A DNA stretch of 64,000 nucleotides from Taibaiella koreensis. GTDB taxonomy: Bacteria > Bacteroidota > Bacteroidia > Chitinophagales > Chitinophagaceae. Below the pieces are notes generated by a model. That model was not told the DNA's origin, made no database searches, and was given only the letters and a program-made list of their open reading frames with translations. Positions 52,679-62,871 of the stretch are shown piece by piece (the first letter of the stretch is position 1; each line of letters begins with the position of its first letter). The stretch covers positions 1 to 64,000 of the forward strand of contig NZ_QVNU01000002.1 in NCBI RefSeq assembly GCF_003545715.1. Direction: 5' to 3'. A program made the position numbers and the translations under genes.

Positions 52679-53773
52679 CTATAATTGGCCGCTGATCCCG
52701 ATCACTTTTCGCGCAATCCGTTCATCGGCGTCTTTAATACCATGTTTCACAATATTGGCCGCCATAATCTGTTGCATACTCTCATCCTCCAGCAAGGTCT
52801 GCAGCTTACGCACCAGTTCTGTCTGGGTTTCGTTATCCTTTACCATCATCGCGGCGTTATGCTCCACCAGGGCCAGGGCATTGCTGGTCTGATGATCTTC
52901 GGCAGCGAAAGGATAAGGCACGAAGATCACAGGCTTTCCGGCGATACACAGCTCTGCGCTGGCCAGGGCCCCCGCTCTTGACACCACAATATCTGCTGCT
53001 GCATAGGCATATTCCATATTGCGAAGAAATTCCTGCGCGATCATTCTCTTACCCAGGGATTCAGTCACTTTTTTTGCCTGATCGATGAACAGCTTTCCGG
53101 TCTGCCAGATAAGCTGTACTTCCCAGCCGGCGATTTCTTGTATATGCTGCGCTATGGCCTGGTTGATGCTCCTCGCGCCGAGGCTGCCTCCTACCACCAG
53201 TATTGTCTTCCGTTCCTGGCTGAGCCCGAAAGCAGCCAGGCCTTCCTCCCTGCTGATATTTGACTGCGCTATGCTGGCCCGTACAGGGTTGCCAGTGATC
53301 ATAATCCTGTCTGCAGGAAAAAACCGCTCCATACCTTCATAGGCTACACATATCGCTTTTGCTTTTTTGCCCAGGATCTTATTACTTTTCCCTGCAAAGG
53401 AATTCTGCTCCTGGATCAGAGTTGGAATACCTTTCGCCTGTGCTGCATAGAGCATGGGAAAGCTGGCAAAACCGCCCACACCTACTACGACATCCGGCGC
53501 AAAATCGCTGATCACTTTATTGGCCTGCTGCCGGCTTTTCCACAACTTGAAGGGTAGCGCCAGGTTCTTCAGCAGGTTGCTCCGGTTGAAGCCGGCGATA
53601 TCCAGCCCCACGATCCGGAAACCTTCCTGCGGGATCTTCTCCATTTCCATTTTACCATTCGCTCCCACAAACAGAAGCTCCGTTCCGGGCTGCAGCCTTT
53701 GTAACGCATGGCCAATAGCCACCGCCGGGAAAATGTGCCCGCCTGTACCACCGCCTGCTATTACTACTTTCAT
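52679..53773 (-). CDS. murG: Lipid II-forming GlcNAc transferase MurG
   Basis: A 364-residue GT28 enzyme on the inner face of the membrane that adds GlcNAc to lipid I. Motifs are the N-terminal AGGGTGGHIFPAVAIGHAL, VVGGSLGARSINQAI, and the donor site SRAGALASAELCIAGKPVIF. It follows ftsW by 117 bases. That gap carries only a T-rich low-complexity stretch with repeated CATTTTT. Confidence 0.98.
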   Translation of the reverse strand: MKVVIAGGGTGGHIFPAVAIGHALQRLQPGTELLFVGANGKMEMEKIPQEGFRIVGLDIAGFNRSNLLKNLALPFKLWKSRQQANKVISDFAPDVVVGVGGFASFPMLYAAQAKGIPTLIQEQNSFAGKSNKILGKKAKAICVAYEGMERFFPADRIMITGNPVRASIAQSNISREEGLAAFGLSQERKTILVVGGSLGARSINQAIAQHIQEIAGWEVQLIWQTGKLFIDQAKKVTESLGKRMIAQEFLRNMEYAYAAADIVVSRAGALASAELCIAGKPVIFVPYPFAAEDHQTSNALALVEHNAAMMVKDNETQTELVRKLQTLLEDESMQQIMAANIVKHGIKDADERIARKVIGISGQL

Positions 53774-53890
53774 AAATATTAATTCAAAAGGTAAATTCTA
53801 AAGTTTAAAAGGTAGCTATCCATTCAATTGCGCCTGCACTACCATTACATACCTCACCTGTTTTTACTTTTCATTTTTCATTTTTACTTT

Positions 53891-55048
53891 TTAATTCTTA
53901 ACGGCTTCACTTCCTTCCATCTCATCGACATAGCGGCTTACACTGAGTATAATCCCTATCGCTATGCTGTTGAACCATATCGACGAACCGCCCATGCTCA
54001 CCAGTGGCAGGGTTAGTCCCGTTACCGGCACCAGGTGCACATTTACTGCCATATTCATCAGCGCCTGGAATACAAGCGTAAAGCTTAGACCAACTGCCAG
54101 GAAAGCACCGAAAGCATAGGGGCAACGCCTGAAAATAAGAATGCTGCGCCATAGGAAAAGCAGGTAAACGCCAATCAATACTGAGGCACCTATAATACCA
54201 TACTCTTCTATAATGATGGCAAAGATGAAATCGGAATAAGGGTGGGGCAGGAAATCCCTGGCCCAGCTTTTGCCCGGTCCGCGGCCGGTAATACCGCCAC
54301 TGGCGATCGCGATCTTTGCCTGGGTGATCTGGTAATTGCTATCGCCGTCCTTGTCGTCGGTGCCCTTGCCCATGTAGTTCTCAATACGCTTTTCCCAGGT
54401 AGCGCCACGTCCTACACCCAGCGCCTTCGACACCATGAACAGCATAAGCACGCCAACAAGCCCTACCCCAGCCAGCAGCATGATATGTTTGATATCTACC
54501 CTGCCGATGAAAAACAAAATACAGCAGGTCAATCCCAGCAGTAAGGCCGTCGACAGGTTGGCCGGCGCTATCAGGCCACAAATGATGAGCACCGGTATCA
54601 ATACGGGCAAAAATCCCTTTTTAAAATCCTTGATCACTTTCTGCTTGACGCTGAGCTGCCGGGCCAGGAACATGAAGATAGCCAGGCGGGCCAGGTCGGA
54701 GGTTTGGAAAGTAAGGTTGATCAAGGGTAAGCGTATCCAGCGCGAGCCTTCGTTCAGCTTGGTTCCGAAGAACAGCGTATAGATCAGCAGCGGAATACAG
54801 ATCAGGAACAGCATCACCGAGAAGCGCGCAAACTTAGTGTAGTTGATCCGGTGCACCACGAAGATGATGCCCAGGCCGGCTACAAGCACGCCCAGCTGCT
54901 TTACCATGTAAAAGCCCGAGCTCTTATCCATGCGCCAGGCCAGCGAACCCGTGGCGGAATATACGGCAAGCAGGCTCAGCAACGATAGTACCAATACTAC
55001 CGACCAGATAACCTTATCTCCCTTTATTCTTTGCAGTACCTGCTGCAT
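53891..55048 (-). CDS. ftsW: Septal peptidoglycan polymerase FtsW
   Basis: A 385-residue SEDS glycosyltransferase of about ten helices that polymerises lipid II at the septum with the FtsI transpeptidase. Conserved SEDS loops are FGTKLNEGSRWIRLPL, the catalytic-region GGITGRGPGKSWARDFLP with HPYSDFIFAIIIEEYGIIG, and GLTLPLVSMGGSS near the end. The gap before the start carries a heptamer repeat (55055-55124). Confidence 0.96.
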   Translation of the reverse strand: MQQVLQRIKGDKVIWSVVLVLSLLSLLAVYSATGSLAWRMDKSSGFYMVKQLGVLVAGLGIIFVVHRINYTKFARFSVMLFLICIPLLIYTLFFGTKLNEGSRWIRLPLINLTFQTSDLARLAIFMFLARQLSVKQKVIKDFKKGFLPVLIPVLIICGLIAPANLSTALLLGLTCCILFFIGRVDIKHIMLLAGVGLVGVLMLFMVSKALGVGRGATWEKRIENYMGKGTDDKDGDSNYQITQAKIAIASGGITGRGPGKSWARDFLPHPYSDFIFAIIIEEYGIIGASVLIGVYLLFLWRSILIFRRCPYAFGAFLAVGLSFTLVFQALMNMAVNVHLVPVTGLTLPLVSMGGSSIWFNSIAIGIILSVSRYVDEMEGSEAVKN

Positions 55049-55054
55049 GGTTTG

Positions 55055-55124
55055 GATATTAGATGTTAGATATTAGACCTTAGATACTAGATATTAGGCC
55101 TTAGATATTAGATATTAGATATTA
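55055..55124. repeat. Heptamer tandem repeat GATATTA, ten units
   Basis: Ten back-to-back 7-bp units fill 55055-55124. Six are exactly GATATTA; the variants are GATGTTA, GACCTTA, GATACTA and GGCCTTA. It lies in the 90-base gap between the murD stop side (55139) and the ftsW start (55048), seven bases upstream of ftsW. Confidence 0.92.
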
Positions 55125-55138
55125 GATTCCGGAAGGAT

Positions 55139-56497
55139 TTACAATTCTCTTACGGCCTGCTTGAATTGCGTTCCCCTGTCTTCATAGTTTTTAAAGAGGT
55201 CGAAGCTGGCGCAGCCCGGCGACAGCAACACAACATCACCTTTCTCGGCCAGCGCATAAGCCGCTTTTACTGCATCGACGGCGCTTCCCGTATCAACAAT
55301 ATTCTTGATCACATGCTCAAACGCCTTGTGTATGGGTGCATTGTCTACGCCCATGCAAACAATCGCCCTCACCTTTTCCTGTACCAGGTCCATGATCTCA
55401 TTGTAGTCATTACCCTTGTCTTGTCCACCCAGGATCAGCACCACCGGCTGCTTCATGCTTTCCAATGCAAACCATACTGAGTTGAGATTAGTCCCTTTGC
55501 TATCGTTAATAAAGTCTACGCCCCTTATCGTCGCTACGAATTCAAGCCTGTGCTCCAATCCTTCAAAAGTGGAGAAGCTTTCCCTGATCTTTTCCTTCCG
55601 GATGCCTGAAGCCATGGCTGAAATTCCAGCTGCCATTGAATTATATTGGTTGTGCCGGCCTTTCAAGGCCAGGTCGTGTATAGATAAATTCGTATCGTCA
55701 CCCCGATACCTCAGGTGCATTTCTTCATCTTTCATAAAAGCTCCGTCGTCCTGGGTCAGATTGTGTTCGCTCATCGTTATAGGTATAATTTTCGGTTTAA
55801 ATATATGTTGTGTCAAATAGGCCCCGATCGCGGGATCATCCACATTGACGACCAGCAGGTCTTCTGCTGTCTGGTTCCTGGCTATTCTGAATTTCGAGTT
55901 GACATATCGTTCAAATTGGTACTCATAACGATCCAGGTGGTCGGGCGTAATGTTCAGCAGTACACCTATCTCCGGCCTGAAGGTCTGGATATCGTCCAGC
56001 TGGAAGCTGCTGATCTCCATTACATACCATGCCGTTGGCTTTTGGGCGACCTGCTTTGCAAAGCTGATCCCGATATTGCCCACCATGGATACATCCAGGC
56101 CCGCACTCTTCAGCAGGTAATACAACAGGCTCGTCGTGGTGCTTTTCCCGTTACTTCCCGTAATCGCAATGATCTTTCCTTCTCCTTTGTACCAGTAGCC
56201 AAACTCTATCTCAGAAATGATCTCCTTGCCTGCCGTCCTCAATGCTTTGATCAAAGGTGCTTTTTCGGGGATACCGGGACTCTTGATAATAAGATCGGCC
56301 GCCATGATCCGCTCTGTATCGTGCCCGCCTTCTTCAAAAGCAATGTCTTCGGCCTCCAGCTCTTTCCGGTATTGCTCCTTTATCTTCCCGTTATCCGATA
56401 CAAACACCGGGAGCCCTTGTTGCTTTGCCAGTATAGCCGCACCATTCCCGCTTTCCCCTGCACCCAGCACTACAATACTGTTATATGTCCGCTGCAT
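55139..56497 (-). CDS. murD: UDP-N-acetylmuramoyl-L-alanine--D-glutamate ligase
   Basis: A 452-residue Mur ligase adding D-Glu. The N-terminal SIVVLGAGESGNGAAILAKQ, ATP loop AITGSNGKSTTTSLLYYLL, the NITPDHLDRY segment and the C-terminal LLSPGCASFDLFKNYEDRG are the family motifs. It follows mraY by nine bases. Confidence 0.97.
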   Translation of the reverse strand: MQRTYNSIVVLGAGESGNGAAILAKQQGLPVFVSDNGKIKEQYRKELEAEDIAFEEGGHDTERIMAADLIIKSPGIPEKAPLIKALRTAGKEIISEIEFGYWYKGEGKIIAITGSNGKSTTTSLLYYLLKSAGLDVSMVGNIGISFAKQVAQKPTAWYVMEISSFQLDDIQTFRPEIGVLLNITPDHLDRYEYQFERYVNSKFRIARNQTAEDLLVVNVDDPAIGAYLTQHIFKPKIIPITMSEHNLTQDDGAFMKDEEMHLRYRGDDTNLSIHDLALKGRHNQYNSMAAGISAMASGIRKEKIRESFSTFEGLEHRLEFVATIRGVDFINDSKGTNLNSVWFALESMKQPVVLILGGQDKGNDYNEIMDLVQEKVRAIVCMGVDNAPIHKAFEHVIKNIVDTGSAVDAVKAAYALAEKGDVVLLSPGCASFDLFKNYEDRGTQFKQAVREL

Positions 56498-56506
56498 GTT
56501 CTTCTT

Positions 56507-57778
56507 TTATTGAATTTTCAAAGACACGACGCTCACTACCACCAATATGATCCCTATGATCCAGAAACGGGTAACGATCTTACTTTCATGATAGCCCAGC
56601 TTCTGGTAGTGGTGATGCAATGGCGACATTTTGAAAACGCGGCGGCCCTCGCCGTACTTCTTCTTGGTATACTTAAAATAGCTCACCTGTATCATTACCG
56701 AGAGGTTCTCCACGATGAAGACGCCGCAAATGATGGGCACCAGCAACTCCTTACGCACAATGATCGCCAGCGAAGCAATAATGCCACCGAGCGCCAGACT
56801 CCCGGTATCGCCCATAAATACCTGCGCCGGGTAAGAATTGTACCATAGGAACCCGATACAAGCTCCAACGAAAGCACCGACGAAAATCGACAGTTCGCCC
56901 AGGTTGGGAATATGCATTATATTGAGATAGCCGGCAAACACATAGTTGCCCGATACGTAAGCAAACACACCGAAAGCGAGGCCGGCAATGGCCGAGGTCC
57001 CGGTGGCCAGCCCATCGATGCCATCCGTAATATTGGCCCCATTGGATATCCCGGTAATGATCAGGATCACAAACAGGATATAGATCGTAGGCGTGAGCCA
57101 ACCTACGGCCCCCTGGCCGAAAATAGAGGCTATCTTGGCATAACTCAGCTCATGGTTCTTGGAAAAAGGCACTGTGGTCACTGCTGCCTGCACCTGCACA
57201 TAGGTGTGCAGATTGCCCTGCTCATCCATGCGTGTGTATGGCTCGCCGGCCAATGTCTCTGCACTATTGTTCAGTATGGGCTGCCCGCTACGGATCTCCC
57301 GCGTGGTTACTACATGCTGGTTGTAATACATAGTAAAGCCTATGATGATCCCGAGGCCCACCTGACCCAGTATCTTAAAACGGCCTGCCAGACCTTCCTT
57401 ATTTTTCCTGAACACTTTGATATAGTCGTCAAGGAAACCTATAAGGCCCAGCCATACCGTTGAGAGCACCATCATGAGAATGTACACGTTCCCGATACGG
57501 GCAAACAAAAGTGTCGGCAGCAGGATACCGGCTATAATGATGAGTCCGCCCATAGTAGGTGTACCCCGCTTGCTTTCTTCGCCCTGCAGGCCAAGATCGC
57601 GGATGGTCTCTCCTATCTGCTTGCGTTGCAGGAAGCGTATCAGCCGCTTACCGAATATGAGTGTGATCACCAGCGACAACACCACAGCCATACCTGCACG
57701 AAAGGTGATGTATTGAAATAATCCGGCTCCGGATAGTCCAAACTCATCTCTTAAGTATTTGAATAAATAGTACAGCAT
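56507..57778 (-). CDS. mraY: Phospho-MurNAc-pentapeptide transferase
   Basis: A 423-residue integral enzyme that moves phospho-MurNAc-pentapeptide to undecaprenyl phosphate, making lipid I. It has about ten helices and the catalytic loops [46 protein letters not shown] and [11 protein letters not shown]. It is about 60 residues longer than E. coli MraY because of a loop near residues 165-230 (around [20 protein letters not shown]), common in this phylum. Confidence 0.98.
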   Translation of the reverse strand: MLYYLFKYLRDEFGLSGAGLFQYITFRAGMAVVLSLVITLIFGKRLIRFLQRKQIGETIRDLGLQGEESKRGTPTMGGLIIIAGILLPTLLFARIGNVYILMMVLSTVWLGLIGFLDDYIKVFRKNKEGLAGRFKILGQVGLGIIIGFTMYYNQHVVTTREIRSGQPILNNSAETLAGEPYTRMDEQGNLHTYVQVQAAVTTVPFSKNHELSYAKIASIFGQGAVGWLTPTIYILFVILIITGISNGANITDGIDGLATGTSAIAGLAFGVFAYVSGNYVFAGYLNIMHIPNLGELSIFVGAFVGACIGFLWYNSYPAQVFMGDTGSLALGGIIASLAIIVRKELLVPIICGVFIVENLSVMIQVSYFKYTKKKYGEGRRVFKMSPLHHHYQKLGYHESKIVTRFWIIGIILVVVSVVSLKIQ

Positions 57779-57810
57779 GTAACCTTGTGTTTATAAAAAA
57801 TGCTTTTGTC

Positions 57811-59274
57811 TTATTTTTCGAGCAGGATAAACATTTCCTGCAGCACTTCCTTATCGTCGAAATGGTGGCGTACACCCTTTATTTCCTGGTACGTTTCGTG
57901 CCCTTTCCCCGCTACCAGGATCACATCCTCTTCATGCGCCAGGGAACAGGCTGTTTTAATGGCTTCCCGGCGATCGCTGATCCGCAGGGTTTTTTTCTTC
58001 TGGGCATAACTAAGCCCGCTTTCCATATCGTTCAGTATCGCTTCCGGATCCTCACTCCTGGGATTGTCGGAGGTCAGGATCACCTTATCGCTATGCTCAC
58101 AGGCTACTTCGGCCATTACCGGACGCTTGGTCTTATCCCGGTCACCACCACAGCCCACCACAGTGATCAGCTGGCGTTGACCACCAAACTGCCTGATCGT
58201 TGCCAGCACATTCAGCAGTGCGTCGGGCGTATGGGCGTAGTCGATAATACCCAGCAGCCGTTCATTAACCGACCGGTAGGTATCGAATCGCCCCGGAGCG
58301 CCTTTCATATCGCTTAGCAGCGCCAGCACTTCCATCTTATCGGCGCCCATAAGCTCCGCAGCGCCATATACTGCCAGCAGGTTATAGGCATTGAACAGCC
58401 CGCTCATACGGAAGTGCACATCGGTTTTATTGATGGTCATCTGCAAGCCGTCCAGATCGTTCTCCAGCACTTTGCCTTTAAAGTCGGCCGGTACCCGCAA
58501 TGAATAAGTCTTTCGTTCCGCTTTGGTATTCTGCAGCATTACCATACCCCGTTTGTCGTCGGCATTGGTAAGGGCAAAAGCATGTTTGTCCAGTCCGTCA
58601 AAGAACAGCTTTTTCACACGGATGTATTCGTCGAAGGTTGCATGGTAATCCAGGTGATCGTGCGTAATGTTGGTAAAGATGCCGCCATCGAACCGGATAC
58701 CAGCGATGCGATGCTGGTGTATGGCGTGCGAGCTCACTTCCATGAACACATGGCTGCAACCCGTATCGGCCATCTGCCGGAACAGGCCCTGCAGGCTTAC
58801 CGGGTCGGGCGTGGTATGTGTGGCCGGTACTACCTTTCCACCAATATGATTTTCCACGGTCGAGATCAGTCCACAGGTATAGCCCAATGCAGTGTACAAC
58901 TTGTAGAGCAAGGTAGCCACGGTTGTTTTCCCATTGGTACCGGTGACGCCTATTACGGTCATACCGGCCGAAGGCACGTCGTAAAAGGCTGCCGCCACCA
59001 GGCCTACCACCGCTGCCGTATGCGTTACCTGCACATAAGTTACCGCAGGCGACAGTGTTGCCGGCAGCACTTCACATATGATAGCTATGGCACCTGCTGC
59101 TATCACCTGATCGATATATTGATGCCCGTCGGTAAGGGTTCCCTTTTGTGCAAAGAACAGGGTGCCTTCGCCTGCTTTGCGGGAATCCAGCGTAAGGGAT
59201 TGCACCTGTACATCGCTGTTACCGGCGACCTGCAGCACTTTTATTCCCTCCACTATTTCCTTAAGGCTTTTCAT
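57811..59274 (-). CDS. murE: UDP-MurNAc-tripeptide ligase MurE, meso-diaminopimelate type
   Basis: A 487-residue Mur ligase that adds the third amino acid. The ATP loop GVTGTNGKTTVATLLYKLY, the carbamylated-Lys region and FTNITHDHLDYHATFDEY are typical. The substrate motif DNPRSEDP points to meso-diaminopimelate rather than lysine. It follows ftsI by 19 bases. Confidence 0.97.
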   Translation of the reverse strand: MKSLKEIVEGIKVLQVAGNSDVQVQSLTLDSRKAGEGTLFFAQKGTLTDGHQYIDQVIAAGAIAIICEVLPATLSPAVTYVQVTHTAAVVGLVAAAFYDVPSAGMTVIGVTGTNGKTTVATLLYKLYTALGYTCGLISTVENHIGGKVVPATHTTPDPVSLQGLFRQMADTGCSHVFMEVSSHAIHQHRIAGIRFDGGIFTNITHDHLDYHATFDEYIRVKKLFFDGLDKHAFALTNADDKRGMVMLQNTKAERKTYSLRVPADFKGKVLENDLDGLQMTINKTDVHFRMSGLFNAYNLLAVYGAAELMGADKMEVLALLSDMKGAPGRFDTYRSVNERLLGIIDYAHTPDALLNVLATIRQFGGQRQLITVVGCGGDRDKTKRPVMAEVACEHSDKVILTSDNPRSEDPEAILNDMESGLSYAQKKKTLRISDRREAIKTACSLAHEEDVILVAGKGHETYQEIKGVRHHFDDKEVLQEMFILLEK

Positions 59275-59293
59275 CTGTATTGATTTAGCTCAA

Positions 59294-61381
59294 TTATCCC
59301 AATTGTATATGTATCTTTTGTCCTTTCACGATACGGTTTCCGGCTGGAACCGATTGTGATACTACCTTACCATTGCCGCTGATGCTTACCTGGAGCCCCG
59401 AGTTTTCGAGCAGGAACAAGGCATCACGCAATCCCATACCATTCACATCGGGTACTATATCTTTTACGACCGCTGTTTTGTGCAGCGTATACCTGCCACT
59501 GGAATCGGCCTGCAGGTTAACGATACCATTCCATCCGGCTGCAGCAGGAGCGGTAAATCCCAATGCCGCCATCGCCTCATTCAAGTGACCGCCTGTGCTT
59601 TTTTTCGCTACCAGCGGCCTTTGCTTTACCAGCGAATCGGCTTGCGCCTTCCAGCCTCCGATATGGCTGGCATATAGCTTATCAGCAATGGTCTTGAACA
59701 CCGGTGCGCCCACCACAGCGCCATAGTACGCACCATGCGGTGTTGAGCGAACCACGACGGTTATCGTATACTGAGGGTTCTCATAGGGAAAATAGCCTAC
59801 AAAGGAACCCTGACGCACACCGTCTGCATAGGAAATACCTTTATCGGCCACCTGCGCTGTACCGGTCTTACCGGCTGCCGTATAATAAGGCGATTTAATA
59901 CCCTTGGCCGTTCCTTCTTCTACTACAGCCCGCATGGCTTGCTGCATCTGCCTTACGGTCGTGGGCTTGCCAATGCTGGGCACCAGCACCGTGGGTTGAA
60001 ACTCCTGTACCGGCAATCCATACTCCTGTATCGCGCTTACCAGGTAGGGCTTCATCATTTTACCATTATTGGCCACAGCATTGTACACCATACAAGTATG
60101 CAGCGGTGTGATCAGGCTTTCGTAACCATAGCCGATCCAGGGCAGGGACGTCACTTTGTTCCAGCTCTGGCTCTTTGTGGTTTTGATCGTAGGCCCCCGT
60201 TCTCCCGCAAGGTCAATACCGGTTCGCTTATTCAGCTGCAGGTATTGCAGATGCCTGATGTATTTCATCGGGTCGTTGTGATAATATTGGTTGACCAGCT
60301 TGGCAAAGGCCACATTCGAAGAAAGGGCAAATGCTTTTTTGATGCTGATCACGCCTAATCCGTGGTGGTCGTCGACTACCCGCTGGTTGCCAAACACAGC
60401 CACACCACCCTGTGCGTTCACATTATCGTTGATGGTTACATATCCGTCTTCCAGCAAAGAATAAAGGGACATCAGCTTAAAGGTTGATCCCGGTTCCGTG
60501 GGAATCATGGCATAGTTGAAATCTTCCCAATAGCTGCCATCGGACTGTCTGCCCAGGTTGGCCAGAGCCCTTATCTTTCCCGTCTTTACCTCCATCACGA
60601 TAGCCGTACCATATTGGCAATTGTTCTTTGTAAGCACATCCAGCAGGGCATGCTCGGCTGCGTCCTGTATATTGATGTCGATGGTTGTGACAATATCACG
60701 GCCATTGACCGGGTCTACCTCCGAGCCCTCGATCGGCATCCAGGTACCACCGGTTACTTTACGAATGATACGCGTGCCTTCTTTGCCACAGAGTATCGAA
60801 TCGTATTTCATTTCCAGCCCGATATTGTCGGCATTTTCACGCCACAGACCTATTGTACGATAAGCCAGCATACCGTAAGGGTTTACCCGCCGGGAACGCG
60901 GCTCAGCAATAAAGCCGCCTTTATTCTTGCCTTTACTGAATAAAGGAAAATTCCGAGCAGCCTGGTACTGGTAGTACTGTGCATTCTTCTTCATGAGCCA
61001 GTACCGCTCCTGGTTCTGGAAAGCGCCTTTGAGCTGTCGCTTGTAATCCTCTGCCGGAGCCTCGCCAAATAGCTTTGCCATGCATTGCGACAAGGTATCC
61101 AGGTAATACTTAAAAGTATCTTTATTGATGGCCTTAAAATCGACACGCAGATCAAACTGTGGTATCGTGGAAGAAAGCAACGTGCCATCCTCGCTATAGA
61201 TATTGCCCCGTTCCGGATAGAGTGTTTCTTTCTTGGTATGGGCCTTCTCGGCCTGCGCACGCAGTGTTTTCCCCTCGCTTACCTGGATCATGAGCGCCTT
61301 GACGATAATAGCCGCCGCCAGCAGCACGATCCCCGTAAAGGAAAGGTACACCCTGAATCGTATGTCGCGTTTTACATCCAT
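59294..61381 (-). CDS. ftsI: Septal transpeptidase FtsI (PBP3) with one PASTA domain
   Basis: A 695-residue class B penicillin-binding protein that cross-links septal peptidoglycan with FtsW. One N-terminal helix (FTGIVLLAAAIIVKALMI) leads to the dimerisation region (LYPERGNIYSEDGTLL). The transpeptidase has the active Ser299 in STFK, SSN in FALSSNVAFAK and KTG with Lys505 in AGKTGTAQ. The last 60 residues are a single PASTA domain (VPDVNGMGLRDALFLLENSG), which may bind peptidoglycan. It follows the ftsL-like gene by 21 bases. Confidence 0.96.
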   Translation of the reverse strand: MDVKRDIRFRVYLSFTGIVLLAAAIIVKALMIQVSEGKTLRAQAEKAHTKKETLYPERGNIYSEDGTLLSSTIPQFDLRVDFKAINKDTFKYYLDTLSQCMAKLFGEAPAEDYKRQLKGAFQNQERYWLMKKNAQYYQYQAARNFPLFSKGKNKGGFIAEPRSRRVNPYGMLAYRTIGLWRENADNIGLEMKYDSILCGKEGTRIIRKVTGGTWMPIEGSEVDPVNGRDIVTTIDINIQDAAEHALLDVLTKNNCQYGTAIVMEVKTGKIRALANLGRQSDGSYWEDFNYAMIPTEPGSTFKLMSLYSLLEDGYVTINDNVNAQGGVAVFGNQRVVDDHHGLGVISIKKAFALSSNVAFAKLVNQYYHNDPMKYIRHLQYLQLNKRTGIDLAGERGPTIKTTKSQSWNKVTSLPWIGYGYESLITPLHTCMVYNAVANNGKMMKPYLVSAIQEYGLPVQEFQPTVLVPSIGKPTTVRQMQQAMRAVVEEGTAKGIKSPYYTAAGKTGTAQVADKGISYADGVRQGSFVGYFPYENPQYTITVVVRSTPHGAYYGAVVGAPVFKTIADKLYASHIGGWKAQADSLVKQRPLVAKKSTGGHLNEAMAALGFTAPAAAGWNGIVNLQADSSGRYTLHKTAVVKDIVPDVNGMGLRDALFLLENSGLQVSISGNGKVVSQSVPAGNRIVKGQKIHIQLG

Positions 61382-61402
61382 CTGATCGTTCTAAACCGTT
61401 GC

Positions 61403-61861
61403 CTAATCTTCTTTTTCTGTTGTTGCCGGTACTTTTACTCTGATCTCGAAGGCCGGCTTGTCGAGCGGCTTCAATCCTATAGCGGCTGCCTTGGGTATCA
61501 ATTGCGTCTCGGAGGTTTGGTACATCAACCGCGACTGGATATCCATATAGCGCCAGCGCAATTCTTTCAGCTCTTTACTCTTGCTATTAATGTTACGCGT
61601 CAGCGAGATCGCTCTGTTATTATTGGTAATATACAGGATACACAACAAGGTCAGGAACATGAGGTAGGGCATATTGCGCACAATTCCCTGGTAAGAAATG
61701 CGCTCCACTATATCCTTCCAACTGCTCCAGCGGCCCGGTTGCGACGGCCTGGGGGTAGCTTGCGGCGCCGGATCGGGCGCCACTGCCACAGGTGCTTCTT
61801 CCTGTACCGCTACGACCTCGGCTTCCGATTCGGCAATGCTATTGAGTCTGTTGCTGCTCAC
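61403..61861 (-). CDS. ftsL: FtsL-like division protein
   Basis: A 152-residue bitopic protein between rsmH and ftsI, the ftsL position. A long Pro/Ala/Glu-rich cytoplasmic head precedes a helix (MPYLMFLTLLCILYIT) and a periplasmic coiled coil (ISLTRNINSKSKELKELRWR), as in FtsL, which pairs with FtsB and FtsQ. Sequence conservation is low, so the name rests on position and architecture. The acidic tail ends in EKED. Confidence 0.85.
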   Translation of the reverse strand: MSSNRLNSIAESEAEVVAVQEEAPVAVAPDPAPQATPRPSQPGRWSSWKDIVERISYQGIVRNMPYLMFLTLLCILYITNNNRAISLTRNINSKSKELKELRWRYMDIQSRLMYQTSETQLIPKAAAIGLKPLDKPAFEIRVKVPATTEKED

Positions 61862-61908
61862 CTTATGATGACATTTCTTGTATATGATAAACTTGTCCCG
61901 TCCCGGCC

Positions 61909-62817
61909 TTATACTCTTTCTGCAATTCTCAGCCTGGCACTGCGTGACCGGTTGTTGGCTTTCAATTCCTCCTCCGACGGCGATACATCCTTCAATACTT
62001 TAAACGGGCGCTCGGTCCGGCTTCGGCCAAAAGGATCTGTATCCGCTTCAGGTTCCAGCGTTCCCTGCTTCATGAACTGCTTCACCATCCGGTCTTCCAG
62101 CGAATGGAAGGTGATCACCGCCAGCCGTCCTCCTGGTTTCAGGCATCTTGGGGTCTGCTCCAGGAAGTTCTGCAATACACCCAGCTCATCATTCACTTCT
62201 ATGCGCAGCGCCTGGAACACCTGTGCCAGGTAGCGATTGGGATTTCCCTTGATACAACCGGCGATCATATCTTTAAAGCCGTCGATCGTATGCACCGCCA
62301 TTTTCTTACGACCCTCCACTATCGTTTTCGCCAGGGTACGGGCATTGCGGACTTCGCCGTATTGCTCCAGGATCTTGTGCAGCTTTGCTTCGGGATAATC
62401 CCTTATGAGATCTGCCGCAGTAAAATCGCTGCGCTCATCCATCCGCATATCCAGCGGCGCATCGAAGCGGATAGAAAAACCACGCTCAGCCGTATCAAAC
62501 TGAAAAGAGCTTACACCCAGGTCCACCAGTATACCGTCTACTTCAGGCGCCCCATGCAATTGCAGGAAACGGCGCAGGTAACGGAAATTCTCTTTTACCA
62601 GCAATATCCTTCCGTCATCGGGCAGGTTCTGCCAGGCATCCTTGTCGTGGTCAAAAACGATCAGCCTTCCCTTGGGGCCCAACCGGCTCAGTATTTCCCG
62701 GCTGTGGCCACCGCCACCGAAAGTGCCATCAACATAAATACCCGCCTCTTGTATGTTCAGGGCATCGACCGCTTCACGAAGCAATACGGAAGTATGATAA
62801 TGCAATGGCTCTGTCAT
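61909..62817 (-). CDS. rsmH: 16S rRNA (cytosine-1402 N4)-methyltransferase
   Basis: A 302-residue SAM enzyme that methylates C1402 in the ribosomal P site. Motifs are HTSVLLREAVDAL, the SAM loop YVDGTFGGGGHSREIL, GILVDLGVSSFQFD, ERGFSIRFDAPLDMRMD and the C-terminal RLAVITFHSLEDRMVK. It starts 54 bases after the mraZ stop, the standard second gene of the dcw cluster. Confidence 0.98.
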   Translation of the reverse strand: MTEPLHYHTSVLLREAVDALNIQEAGIYVDGTFGGGGHSREILSRLGPKGRLIVFDHDKDAWQNLPDDGRILLVKENFRYLRRFLQLHGAPEVDGILVDLGVSSFQFDTAERGFSIRFDAPLDMRMDERSDFTAADLIRDYPEAKLHKILEQYGEVRNARTLAKTIVEGRKKMAVHTIDGFKDMIAGCIKGNPNRYLAQVFQALRIEVNDELGVLQNFLEQTPRCLKPGGRLAVITFHSLEDRMVKQFMKQGTLEPEADTDPFGRSRTERPFKVLKDVSPSEEELKANNRSRSARLRIAERV

Positions 62818-62871
62818 GATTCGGCTTGTCGGCTAAAGAAAAGACCTGGCTGGTTGTCTGCTATGGGTATA

